43,733 nucleotides of DNA from a virus. Numbering within the stretch: the stretch's first letter is position 1; each line of letters begins with the position of its first letter. Positions 30,196 to 38,209 of the stretch are shown here, in pieces. Position numbers and translations under genes: made by a program. Below the pieces are notes generated by a model that worked only from the letters and a program-made list of their open reading frames with translations, ran no database searches and was not told the origin of the DNA. The stretch covers positions 1 through 43,733 of the IMG/VR virus record IMGVR_UViG_3300042691_026070, one strand, 5' to 3'.

Positions 30196-33100
30196 CTACG
30201 GCGTGAACCTGCCACGGTCGAACCCGACGTGCACGCCCGCCCGCAGTGTAGTGCGTCGCAGCTCCTGCTGCAGCCTCGGCGCGTCACCACGCCGTTCCGC
30301 CGCGAACAGCGCCTCGTCCAGCGTGCGCCCGTTGGCCTGCACCACCACGCGCAGCTGCTGGGCGCCAGCGCCCGCCGCCGGGCCTGCGCTTGCGCCTGCG
30401 GTCATGGCCGTGGCCGCCTGCAGCATGGCGCTGGCGAGGCCGGCAGCTGCCGGCACCTCCAGCTCGCCCGGCAGGTAGCCGCGCGCAGCTGGCGCCAGCC
30501 CGTTGGCCAGCTGACCCTGCATCGCATCCAGGGCCTGCTGCAGCAGGTCCGCCGGGCGCTGGGCGGCGATGATGTAGTCGCCGGGTGCGAACCGGGCGGC
30601 CATGCCCTCGGCGCCCGCCTTCACCGCGCCGGGCGTGTCGCCGAACGAGGCTGTATCTGCCTTGCCGAGCGTGAAAATCTCGGCCAGCACGTCGCGGAAG
30701 AACTGCACCAGCGCCTGCAGCCCGTCCACCACGGCCTGCCCGATACCCTGACCCAGCGACACCAGCGCCTGCCCCACAGCCACCAGCAGGCCGACAGTGA
30801 CCTCGTACAGAATGGTGGGCAGCGCCTTGATAATAGCGGGAACAAGCTCGGTGATAAACGACACCACCAGCGTCGGAATAAGCCCTATCAGCGCCGTCAC
30901 AATCTGTGGCAGCGCGTTCGCCACGCCGCCGATAATAGCAGGGATCAGGCGGATAATCGCCACCAGCAGCTGCGGCAGCATGGTCACGATGCTGGTGATC
31001 AGCTGCGGCAGCATGGCGACCAGGGCGACCACGATATCGGTTATCGCCAGCAGCAGCGCCTCGATAATGCTGGGCAGCTGCAGCACCAGCTCCTGCACCA
31101 GCAGAACGACCGCCTGCAGCAGCGCCTCGACAATCTGCGGCATCATCTGCACCACGGCCAGCACCAGCCGGGGCAGCTCCTGCAGCAGCACCTGCAGCAC
31201 CTGCAGCGCACCCGCGACCAGGGCCTGCACGATGCTCGGCAGCTGCTGCACCACCACCTGCACGACAGCGATGGCCGCATCCACCAGCGCAGGCACCAGC
31301 GCCTGCACCACCTGCACGAGCAGCTGCACCAGCTGCGGGATGGCGCGCGCCACGGCGTCCACCAGCACCGGCAGCAGGTCCACCAGGGCCAGCACCGCCT
31401 GCAGCACCGCAGGCAGCGCGGCCTGCAGCGCCTGCAGCACCGCGCCCACAATGGCCGGCAGCTGCTCCAGCAGCGCCTGCACCACCACGCCCAGGCTGTC
31501 CGCCAGCGCCTGCACCACCACGGGCACAGCGGCCACCAGCGCCTGCACCAGCTGGCCCACCACACCCGCGAGGGAGCCAGCCAGCTGCGGCAGCGCCGCA
31601 GCGAACTGCGCCACCAGCGCCGGCAGCTCGTCGGCCAGCGCCTGCAGGGCAGCGGGCGCGGCGTCCACGAACGTCGCCAGCAGGTCGCTCGCGCCAGCCA
31701 CCAGCTCCTGCACGTACTGCGCCGCCCCCTGGGCGGCGGTGGCGGGCAGGTCGGCCAGCGCGGTCTGGTAGTCCTCGGGCGACAGCTCGCCAGCGGCCAG
31801 CTGCGCCTGCAGGTCGGCAGCCTCAGCCAGCCCGCTCTGCGCTGCGGCCACGGCATCCCGCAGCCCGAACGAGAATCCGGTTAGCTGCGCGAACAGGTCG
31901 GTGACACGCTGCACGGCGCCAGCGATGCCGCGCCCGATGGCGGTGGCCACAGTCGCAGCCGCACCCGCCACGGTGCGCAGCGCGGCGGCCATGCGCTCGC
32001 TACCCTGCTCGGTGTCGCCCACTGCGCCAGCGTTGGCGTCGGCGATGGCCTGCGTGTAGTACGCGATCACCGCCTCACGCTCGGCCAGCTGGTCCTCGCC
32101 CAGCCGCGCCAGCATGGCGTCGCGTTCCCGCTCCAGCTCCAGCACCTTGCGGTTTTCGCCGGCAGTGAGCAGCACCACCTCGTCGGACAGCTGCTGCTTC
32201 TGGCGCAGAATGCGCTGGTCATACACAGCGTTGATCTGGGCCACCTGGGCGGCGGTGGCCTCGCTGGCGTCGGCCAGCGCGCGCAGGCGCTCCAGCTCGA
32301 TCTGGTCCAGCGCGTTCATGCGCTGCTGCGCGTCCTCCAGCTGCAGCTGCTCGATGGTGGCGTTGATGTCGGCGTACCGCTCGCGCACGCGCTGCTGCGC
32401 CTCGGCGGCCTCCACCTGCTCCAGCAGGGTGCGCGCCTGCAGGAAGCGCACCAGCACGTCCATTCGCTCGGCGCTGCCGCGCTCGTACAGCGCCAGCTCT
32501 TGGTCGAACTCCAGCTGCAGGGCAGCCCGGCGCGCGTCGCGGCGGGCCTGCAGCTCGGCGGCCTCGCGCTCGCTGGCGGTGCGCCCTGCGGCCAGCAGTG
32601 CGGCCTGCAGCTGGTTGACCAGTCCCTGCTGGTCCTGCTGCTGCTGCCGGGCCGCATCGGCGCGCACCAGCGCCACCACCCGCGCACGCTCGCGCTCGGC
32701 TGCGGCCACCTTGGCAGCCTGCGCGCCATAGGCTTTCACCTCCGCATCGAACACCCGCGCCAGCTCGGCCAGCTGCGCCGCCAGCTCCAGGGCCGCCTGC
32801 TGCGTAGCGCCTGCCTGCCGCCGTGCGATGGCGTCCTCCACGCGCTCCACCGCCCGCAGCCGGGCCTCGTAGGCGCGCACGGCCTCGTCGGCGCTGCGCT
32901 TGGCTGCACCACCTGCAGCGGTGTCGGCGTCCGCCATGCGGCCCGCAGCGCCCGCTGCCAGCGTGGCAGCGATCTCCTTCTTGGCCAGCTGGTTCGCGGC
33001 CACCTGCGCGCCCTGCGCCAGCCCGTCCATGCGGGCGCGCGCGGTGTCTACCTGCCGCGCCAGCTCCCCGGCGCGCAGCCGGGCCTCCTCGATGCTGCCG

Positions 33101-35115
33101 GCCAGCCCCTTGATCTGCGTGCTGTACGCCACCGTTGCCTGCCCGCCGGCAGCCGTGAACGTGTCGTAAGTCTTGATCGCGGCGTTGTAGCGGTCCAGCT
33201 CGCGCGACAGGCGCGCCACCTCGGCCTGCGCCGCCCCCTGCGCGGCACGCAGCGCACCGGCAGCCCCCTCAGCCTGCGACGTGGCGTCATACTGCAGCTG
33301 CAGGGCGGTGGCGTGGTCCAGCACCACCTGCGTACCGTTCAGCGTGGCGGCGAACAGCTCACCGCTGGCCAGCCCCGCCTCCACCGCGCTGGGCGACAGG
33401 GCCTGCAGCCGGGCAAGCTGCTGGTCGAGGGTGCCGTTCAGCGCGCCCTCGGCCTGCAGCTGCAGCTCCAGCTGCGACAGGCGCACCGCCTGCTGCTGGG
33501 CCAGCGCATCAGCTGCCGCGCGTTGCGTGGCGGCTCGCGCGTCCTGCTCTGCCGCCAGCTGGGCCTCGGCAGCGCGCAGCCGTTCGGCCTGCGCCTCGGC
33601 GGCGGCGCTGGTGGTGGTGAAGTAGATGAGCGCAGCGACAAGCGTGCCCACCGCCGCCACCACAGCGTAGATGCCGCCCGTGGCTGCGGTCAGCGCCGTC
33701 ATCACTGCGCGGATGCCGCCGGCCATGCCGCTCAGCGCCGTGATGCCGCCCTGCACCGCCACCACGAACGTCCGCACACGGTCTGCCACCCACACGGCGA
33801 GCATGGCTTTTCCGACCGCCACAATCGCCGGCAGCCACCGCACGAACAGGCCCAGCAGCTCGACCACCGTGCTGGCAAGGTCCGCGAACCCGACAGCGAT
33901 GGCCTGCCGGTTGGCGCGCAGGTAGTCGGTGACTTGCACCAGCAGCGCGGAAAAGTCGGCGCCGCTGCCGGACAGCCGCCCGAACTGCGCGGCCACGTAT
34001 GCCACTGTGGCGGCCACCTCGTCCAGCAGGCCGGCGAGCGGCCCCTTGAAGCTGTCGAACACCGACAGCATAAGTTCCTCGGTCGCGCCAGACACCTGCT
34101 CCAAGCGGGCGCTAACCGTGTTCGTCATTGTGTCGTAGAGCTGCTGCGTGCTACCCGTTGCCTCCTGCATCGCGTCCAGCAGCGAGTAATAGTTAGTCGA
34201 GCCGTCCGCGAACGCCCGCGCAATCTGTGCCACGTTGGCGCCGCTGCGGCTGCCGAACACTGCGATCGCGTCGCTGGTGGTGATGCTGGCCTTGCCCACC
34301 GTTTCCATGATCTCGGCGAAGCTGTGCAGCTCGGGGTTCACCTGCTGCACGGTGATGCCGTACTTGGCCAGCACACCCTCGGCCTTGTCCGTTACGTCAG
34401 ACACCGCCTCCAGCGCGCTGCGGAAGTTCGTGCCCGCCATGCTGCCTTCCAGGCCCAGGTCGCGGAACAGCGACACCGCAGCCGTGGTCTGCTCCAGCGA
34501 CATGCCGAAGCCGGCGCCAGCGGTGCCGGCGTACTTCATGGCCTCCGTCAAGCTGGAAACGTCCAGCAGGCTGTTGTTCATCGCGGTGCTGAACACGTCC
34601 GCGACGCGGGTGGCGTCGGTGGCCTCCAGGCCGAACTGCGCGAACGTGGACGCCATCAGGCCGGTGCTGGTGGCGAGGTCGGTGCCCGCTGCGGCGGCCA
34701 GCAGCAGGGCCGGCTGCGTGGCGGTCAGGATCTGCGCAGGCGACAGGCCGGCAGCTGCCAGCTCCTGCATCGCCACGGCGCTCTCGGTGGCCGAATACTT
34801 GGTCGTGGCCCCCAGCTCGCGGGCCTTCTTCTCCAGCGCGGCCATCTCGGTCGTGGTGGCGCCAGCCAGCGCGCCTACCTTCGTGAACGCCGCCTCAAAG
34901 TCGCTTCCGGTCTGCACGGTCTTGACGCCGAACGCAGCCAGCGCGGCGCCCAGGCCGGCGACGGAACCCGCCACCACGCCGTCCATCGTCTGCGCGAAGC
35001 TGCGCCCCGTGGCCTGCAGCTGCTCCAGGGCGGCGGTTGCCCCCTTGATGCCGCCACGGAACTGGCTGTCCTCCAGCCCCAGCTCCACCAGTAGCTTGCC
35101 GATGGTGCTCGCCAT
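30196..35115 (-). CDS. Tail tape measure protein
   Basis: 1639 residues, ATG 35113-35115 with CAGGAGCGGAGC upstream. The N-terminal TP901-type core (about 50-360) has ARELGATTKYSATESAVAMQ, AGTAGAGFGMSLEQTTAAVS and a SFAEIMETVGKASITTSDAI segment. Hydrophobic helices near 410-500 are probably membrane-active. A long Ala/Gln/Arg coiled-coil region spans about 530-1000. From about 1155 to 1445 lies a hydrophobic array in which Pro recurs mostly at multiples of 11 residues (MLPQLITSIVTML, PQLLVAIIRLI, PAIIGGVANAL), a known tape measure periodicity. The length implies a tail of roughly 250 nm. Confidence 0.92.
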   Translation of the reverse strand: MASTIGKLLVELGLEDSQFRGGIKGATAALEQLQATGRSFAQTMDGVVAGSVAGLGAALAAFGVKTVQTGSDFEAAFTKVGALAGATTTEMAALEKKARELGATTKYSATESAVAMQELAAAGLSPAQILTATQPALLLAAAAGTDLATSTGLMASTFAQFGLEATDATRVADVFSTAMNNSLLDVSSLTEAMKYAGTAGAGFGMSLEQTTAAVSLFRDLGLEGSMAGTNFRSALEAVSDVTDKAEGVLAKYGITVQQVNPELHSFAEIMETVGKASITTSDAIAVFGSRSGANVAQIARAFADGSTNYYSLLDAMQEATGSTQQLYDTMTNTVSARLEQVSGATEELMLSVFDSFKGPLAGLLDEVAATVAYVAAQFGRLSGSGADFSALLVQVTDYLRANRQAIAVGFADLASTVVELLGLFVRWLPAIVAVGKAMLAVWVADRVRTFVVAVQGGITALSGMAGGIRAVMTALTAATGGIYAVVAAVGTLVAALIYFTTTSAAAEAQAERLRAAEAQLAAEQDARAATQRAAADALAQQQAVRLSQLELQLQAEGALNGTLDQQLARLQALSPSAVEAGLASGELFAATLNGTQVVLDHATALQLQYDATSQAEGAAGALRAAQGAAQAEVARLSRELDRYNAAIKTYDTFTAAGGQATVAYSTQIKGLAGSIEEARLRAGELARQVDTARARMDGLAQGAQVAANQLAKKEIAATLAAGAAGRMADADTAAGGAAKRSADEAVRAYEARLRAVERVEDAIARRQAGATQQAALELAAQLAELARVFDAEVKAYGAQAAKVAAAERERARVVALVRADAARQQQQDQQGLVNQLQAALLAAGRTASEREAAELQARRDARRAALQLEFDQELALYERGSAERMDVLVRFLQARTLLEQVEAAEAQQRVRERYADINATIEQLQLEDAQQRMNALDQIELERLRALADASEATAAQVAQINAVYDQRILRQKQQLSDEVVLLTAGENRKVLELERERDAMLARLGEDQLAEREAVIAYYTQAIADANAGAVGDTEQGSERMAAALRTVAGAAATVATAIGRGIAGAVQRVTDLFAQLTGFSFGLRDAVAAAQSGLAEAADLQAQLAAGELSPEDYQTALADLPATAAQGAAQYVQELVAGASDLLATFVDAAPAALQALADELPALVAQFAAALPQLAGSLAGVVGQLVQALVAAVPVVVQALADSLGVVVQALLEQLPAIVGAVLQALQAALPAVLQAVLALVDLLPVLVDAVARAIPQLVQLLVQVVQALVPALVDAAIAVVQVVVQQLPSIVQALVAGALQVLQVLLQELPRLVLAVVQMMPQIVEALLQAVVLLVQELVLQLPSIIEALLLAITDIVVALVAMLPQLITSIVTMLPQLLVAIIRLIPAIIGGVANALPQIVTALIGLIPTLVVSFITELVPAIIKALPTILYEVTVGLLVAVGQALVSLGQGIGQAVVDGLQALVQFFRDVLAEIFTLGKADTASFGDTPGAVKAGAEGMAARFAPGDYIIAAQRPADLLQQALDAMQGQLANGLAPAARGYLPGELEVPAAAGLASAMLQAATAMTAGASAGPAAGAGAQQLRVVVQANGRTLDEALFAAERRGDAPRLQQELRRTTLRAGVHVGFDRGRFTP

Positions 35116-35131
35116 GCTCCGCTCCTGCCGC

Positions 35132-35137
35132 ATCGTA
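35132..35137 (-). promoter_or_regulatory. Candidate late -10 element before the tape measure gene
   Basis: Minus strand GCGATACGATGCG: TACGAT fits TAnnnT, 17 bases upstream of the tape measure ATG. One of four GYGATACnnTG elements in front of late genes. No shared -35. With so short a leader, RNA from here would be close to leaderless, which lowers confidence. Confidence 0.3.
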
Positions 35138-35168
35138 TCGCGGCGGCGCGCTACACGGGGCGCGCGGG

Positions 35169-35447
35169 CTACACCACGTCAACGGGCAGGCCCAGCGCGG
35201 CCAGCCGTGTGGCCACGTCGCCCTGCGGCGCCGCGCTGGTGGGTGCAGTGTCGGCCTGTGCCGGCGCTGTAGCCGCGCGGGCGCGGGCGGGCTTCTTGAC
35301 CTTGCCGCCCAGCGCAGTGCTGACAGCCTGCAGCACGATGTTCGCCTGCTCGGCTTTGTAGGCCACCACGCAGCGCGTCACCACGTGCAGCTGCTGCCAC
35401 GACAGGCCCAGCACGTCGTCCAGCGTCCAGCCGGACGCCCACAGCAT
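35169..35447 (-). CDS. Tail assembly chaperone, second frame (GT-like), possible -1 frameshift product
   Basis: 92 residues if ATG 35445-35447 is used. The frame is open well upstream, reading LTIDQLEQGLGMLWASGW across that ATG, in the -1 frame of the preceding chaperone gene. The helical WTLDDVLGLSWQQLHVVTRC followed by a basic, Ala/Pro-rich tail is the kind of short T-domain made by frameshifting just before tape measure genes in lambda-like phages. No canonical slippery heptamer is visible (only GGGGC and Gly/Val-rich codons), so independent initiation is not excluded. Confidence 0.65.
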   Translation of the reverse strand: MLWASGWTLDDVLGLSWQQLHVVTRCVVAYKAEQANIVLQAVSTALGGKVKKPARARAATAPAQADTAPTSAAPQGDVATRLAALGLPVDVV

Positions 35448-35476
35448 CCCCAGCCCCTGCTCCAGCTGGTCAATCG

Positions 35477-35950
35477 TTAGGCGGGCTTCACCACCGCCGC
35501 CCCTGCGGCCAGCACCTGCACTCCCTGCCCCAGCCTCCGCACGAACCGCTCCGAAAAAGGGACGAGGGACACAGCCAGCTCCTCGATCGGCAGCACGTCC
35601 AGCGGGTCACGCCCCTGCAGCGCCTCGGGGTACGCTGCCGTGAATGCCTTGCCCAGCAGGTCGGCCACCTGCTCGTCGGTGGCCAGCTGCACCACCGCGT
35701 CCACCAGCCCTGCGGTGCCAGTGCCGCGCACCAGCCCGATGGCGTTGCCCAGCTGCGGCAGCTCGGCCAGCGTCTTGATGTGGCGGAACACCTGCACCTG
35801 ACGGCGCGCAGGGATTGCGCCGGGCAGGGTTACCTGCTGCCCGTCCACGGTGCGCACCTGCACCTGCTCGGGCGGCACCAGCTTGTCCAGCAGGGCGGAC
35901 AGCTGGTGGGTGAAGTCGGCGGCGGGCTGGGTGTCGGTCTGGTCGGGCAT
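35477..35950 (-). CDS. Tail assembly chaperone, first frame (G-like)
   Basis: 157 residues, ATG 35948-35950 with GAGG five bases upstream; an in-frame GTG two codons earlier is possible. Helical protein (HQLSALLDKLVPPEQVQVRT, QVFRHIKTLAELPQLGNAIG, LGKAFTAAYPEALQG). Position between tail tube and tape measure and the -1-frame partner identify it as the G-type chaperone that coats the tape measure during tail assembly. The N-terminal region up to about residue 45 includes a beta element. Confidence 0.75.
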   Translation of the reverse strand: MPDQTDTQPAADFTHQLSALLDKLVPPEQVQVRTVDGQQVTLPGAIPARRQVQVFRHIKTLAELPQLGNAIGLVRGTGTAGLVDAVVQLATDEQVADLLGKAFTAAYPEALQGRDPLDVLPIEELAVSLVPFSERFVRRLGQGVQVLAAGAAVVKPA

Positions 35951-35977
35951 AGGCACCTCGTGGTGGGCGTCGGGCGC

Positions 35978-35983
35978 ACTGTA
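35978..35983 (-). promoter_or_regulatory. Candidate late -10 element before the tail chaperone gene
   Basis: Minus strand GCGTGATACAGTGCG: TACAGT with an extended TG one base upstream (TGATACAGT), 28 bases before the chaperone ATG and just after the hairpin that follows the tail tube gene. No clear -35. Confidence 0.4.
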
Positions 35984-36008
35984 TCACGCTGGAGCGCCCA
36001 CACGCACG

Positions 36009-36043
36009 AACGGCGCAGCGGGCTGCGCACCCGCCGCGCCGTT
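36009..36043 (-). terminator. Hairpin after the tail tube gene
   Basis: Long stem AACGGCGC-A-GCGGG / CCCGC-C-GCGCCGTT with one mismatch and a 7-base loop, directly after the tail tube stop codon. Downstream on the minus strand only TTCGTGCGTGTG, so probably an attenuator or 3' stabiliser of the abundant tail tube mRNA. Confidence 0.6.
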
Positions 36044-36058
36044 ACCCGCCTGTCAGGG

Positions 36059-36610
36059 TCAGAGCTGGCGCTCGATCTTGAGCAGCTGCACGCGCGGCGC
36101 CAGGGCGTTCCCGTTCCAGTCGGTCGCGGAGCGGAGCGCGGTGTAGGAATACTCGAACTGGTGCTCATCCTGGCCCAGCGGCAGGTTCAGCCCCATGTCC
36201 GACGTGGCTTTCCACAGGTACACGTTCATCGTGTTGCCGGTGACAGCCATGTAATGCTGCACGTGCAGGGCGCACTGCGTCACGATCGGGTCGCCACCGA
36301 AGCTGAACGTCTCCGCGCTGCCGGAAACGGTGGTGGTGCCGGCACCCATCGCCCGCGCAAAATTGTCGAAGTTCCACTCGATGCCGGTGACGGTGAGCTT
36401 GGCACCCTGGGTCTGCGAAAAGTTGTAGACCGGGATCTTGGGGTTGCCCTGGGAGATGTACCGCTTTTCGCTGGTGATCTCGATGCTCACACCGTCCTCG
36501 GTGATGCTGCCCACGTCCACGGTGGGCGTGGCGCCAGCGACGCCCAGGTAGAGCACGGCAGGGCCGAAGCTGATGTCGTTGGTGGTGACGGTAGGGACGT
36601 TGAACGGCAC
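36059..36610 (-). CDS. Major tail (tube) protein
   Basis: 183 residues from GTG 36608-36610, with AGGAGG five bases upstream. Beta-rich sequence with VTTNDISFGPAVLYLGVAGA, DVGSITEDGVSIEITSEKRY, KLTVTGIEWNFDNFARAMGA and YSYTALRS, the pattern of siphovirus tail tube subunits. Position is right: after the tail terminator and before chaperones and tape measure. Codon use and flanking late -10 elements and hairpin suggest high, separately controlled expression. Confidence 0.85.
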   Translation of the reverse strand: MPFNVPTVTTNDISFGPAVLYLGVAGATPTVDVGSITEDGVSIEITSEKRYISQGNPKIPVYNFSQTQGAKLTVTGIEWNFDNFARAMGAGTTTVSGSAETFSFGGDPIVTQCALHVQHYMAVTGNTMNVYLWKATSDMGLNLPLGQDEHQFEYSYTALRSATDWNGNALAPRVQLLKIERQL

Positions 36611-36676
36611 GGGTGCCTCCTGGCTTTTGCGTGTGTGGCACCGCTGCGCCTTCCGGCGTCTCCTGCGGACCTGCCC

Positions 36677-36682
36677 AGGGTA
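36677..36682 (-). promoter_or_regulatory. Candidate late -10 element before the tail tube gene
   Basis: Minus strand GCGTGATACCCTGGG: TACCCT with extended TG (TGATACCCT), about 67 bases before the tail tube GTG. The same GTGATAC core as at 35983. No clear -35. Confidence 0.4.
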
Positions 36683-36702
36683 TCACGCAGCAGCGCGGCG
36701 GT

Positions 36703-37044
36703 CTACGGGCGGCGGCTGTCCTCCAGCCGGTTGCGCTGCCCGCAGCGCCGGCAGGGCACCTCCACCGTGCCGCCCGCGCCAGGGCGCACGTAGCAGATGA
36801 AGTCCTTGTACCGCACCCGCAGCTCGTCGGCCCGCTCGTCGTAGATGCCCAGCCGGGCGGCGCAGCTGGTGCAGCTCCACACGGTGTCGCGCATCGTGGT
36901 CGTGGCGTCGTCGTCGCCGCCGCTGCCAGCACCTGCTGCTGCCACCACAGCCAGCTGCCCGGTCAGCGCCTGCAGCGCCGTGTCCAGCTCGTGCAGTGCG
37001 ACCTCCAGGCGCTGCAGGCGCGCCTCAACGGTCTGCAGGGCCAT
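36703..37044 (-). CDS. Zinc-ribbon protein with N-terminal coiled coil (Com-like layout)
   Basis: 113 residues, ATG 37042-37044 with GGAGG upstream. The N-terminal ~40 residues form a coiled coil (VEARLQRLEVALHELDTALQ). After a Gly/Asp linker comes a two-knuckle zinc ribbon, CTSCAARLGIYDERADEL ... CRRCGQRNRL. The four cysteines resemble Mu Com-type zinc fingers, which bind RNA, but this is only similarity of layout. Overlaps the preceding zinc-ribbon gene by 20 bases. Confidence 0.65.
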   Translation of the reverse strand: MALQTVEARLQRLEVALHELDTALQALTGQLAVVAAAGAGSGGDDDATTTMRDTVWSCTSCAARLGIYDERADELRVRYKDFICYVRPGAGGTVEVPCRRCGQRNRLEDSRRP

Positions 37045-37234
37045 GCCGCACCTCCAGCCGCACGCTGCGGCCACACGTGCCGCAGCACAGCGTGGCGTCG
37101 TTGGTGCCTGCGCCGCGCGCTCGGCCCACCGTGGCCGTGCCCGGCAGCCTGCCCAGGTCGCCGCCACACTGGCACCGCAGGCGCAGTGCTGGCCCGGCGG
37201 GTGCGTTTCCTGCTGTCCAGTCCTGTGTTCTCAC
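37025..37234 (-). CDS. Small zinc-ribbon protein
   Basis: 69 residues from GTG 37232-37234, overlapping the tail terminator stop as GTGA with AGGAG upstream. Cysteines LRCQCGGDLGRL and CCGTCGRSVRLEV form a probable zinc ribbon with short strands. The next gene encodes a second zinc ribbon, so the pair may be a duplication. No family assigned. A longer frame exists upstream but has no ribosome site. Confidence 0.6.
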   Translation of the reverse strand: MRTQDWTAGNAPAGPALRLRCQCGGDLGRLPGTATVGRARGAGTNDATLCCGTCGRSVRLEVRHGPADR

Positions 37235-37668
37235 TGTCCGCTCCTGTAGCCGGTGCGCACCGCCCACTGCCCGCGCGCGTAGTACGCACGGGCCACCTCG
37301 TTCCAGCCCTGGTCGGGGCGCTCGCTCTCCACGCAATACCCGGCGACCGGGATGCCGTCCCGGCGCAGCAGCTGGTGCTGCAGGGCCACGGTGCAGGCAT
37401 CGTAGATGCGCAGCGCCTCGCCGCCGCTGTCGCGGCTGTAGGCGTACACGTCCACCGTGGCGAGCTGGTACGTGCTGGTCGGGCTGATGCGGCCCGCCAC
37501 CACGTCCAGCACCACCAGCGGGTATTCCACCGTGCGGTCGTCGGGCGTCTGAATGTGCGCGCCGTGGATGTGGCCGCCCACCAGTGCAGCGACGCCAGCG
37601 TCTGCCAGCAGGTGCGAACGGAGCAGCAGCTTCAGCTGCTCGATGCTGGGTGCGGGGCTAAGCGGCAT
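37231..37668 (-). CDS. Tail terminator / tail completion protein (DUF3168-like)
   Basis: 145 residues, ATG 37666-37668 behind GGAGG. Helical start SIEQLKLLLRSHLLADAGVA, then strands HIHGAHIQTPDD and YPLVVLDVVAGRISPTSTYQ, a central LATVDVYAYSRDSGGEALRI and a C-terminal basic strand. This alpha/beta layout and size match tail terminator proteins of lambda gpU / HK97 type that cap the tail tube. Neighbours agree: HK97 gp10-like gene upstream, tail tube downstream. Confidence 0.7.
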   Translation of the reverse strand: MPLSPAPSIEQLKLLLRSHLLADAGVAALVGGHIHGAHIQTPDDRTVEYPLVVLDVVAGRISPTSTYQLATVDVYAYSRDSGGEALRIYDACTVALQHQLLRRDGIPVAGYCVESERPDQGWNEVARAYYARGQWAVRTGYRSGQ

Positions 37669-38206
37669 CGGGGCCTCCACCACCGAAACGGATGCCGGCC
37701 TGCGTGCGTAGCTCGGCACCCATGACCAGCACGAACGCCCGCAGCATGGCGGGCCGCACGTGCGGCGCGCTGACGGTAGCCCACAGCACGTCACGCGGCA
37801 GCATGACGCGCGTGCCCTCCACCACCCACCGCACGTGCGGCGGCACGTTGTCCCACCAGCCCAGCCGGTAGAACGGGCGGCTGCCACCACCAGCGCCGCC
37901 AGCCCGGAACTTGACCTCGCCGCGCAGCGCGCTGGCCATGCGCCCGGTGCGGGTGTGCACCACGTGCGTTTCGCCAGGGTGCACGCGGATCGCCCCGTGC
38001 CGCTTGGCATACGGGTGATCCATGCGCCGCAGCTGCGCGAGCGTGTGGTCGGTGCGCGTGAGGTTGGCGTAGACCGCACCCTTGGCGACCTCGCCCGCCT
38101 TGCCCATCGCGCGGCCTGCCGCTTCGCGCAGCACCCGGTCGGACAGCTGGCGCAGGTTGATCACCGTCGCCTCGATGCCCACCACGCTGGTCTTGTCGCG
38201 CGCCAT
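37658..38206 (-). CDS. HK97 gp10-like neck/minor structural protein
   Basis: 182 residues, ATG 38204-38206, only a few bases after the glycosyltransferase stop; ribosome site GGGGG is weak. Helical N-terminus (NLRQLSDRVLREAAGRAMGK, AGEVAKGAVYANL), then RTGRMASALRGEVKF and a basic middle, typical of the HK97 gp10-like family of head-tail joining proteins (helix, then TGRLxxSI-like motif). Directly precedes the tail terminator gene. Confidence 0.7.
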   Translation of the reverse strand: MARDKTSVVGIEATVINLRQLSDRVLREAAGRAMGKAGEVAKGAVYANLTRTDHTLAQLRRMDHPYAKRHGAIRVHPGETHVVHTRTGRMASALRGEVKFRAGGAGGGSRPFYRLGWWDNVPPHVRWVVEGTRVMLPRDVLWATVSAPHVRPAMLRAFVLVMGAELRTQAGIRFGGGGPDAA

Positions 38207-38209
38207 GCG

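Noticed and set aside
32500-35094. An 864-residue plus-strand frame
   Set aside because: It is antisense to the tape measure gene, whose TP901 core and codon pattern are clear.
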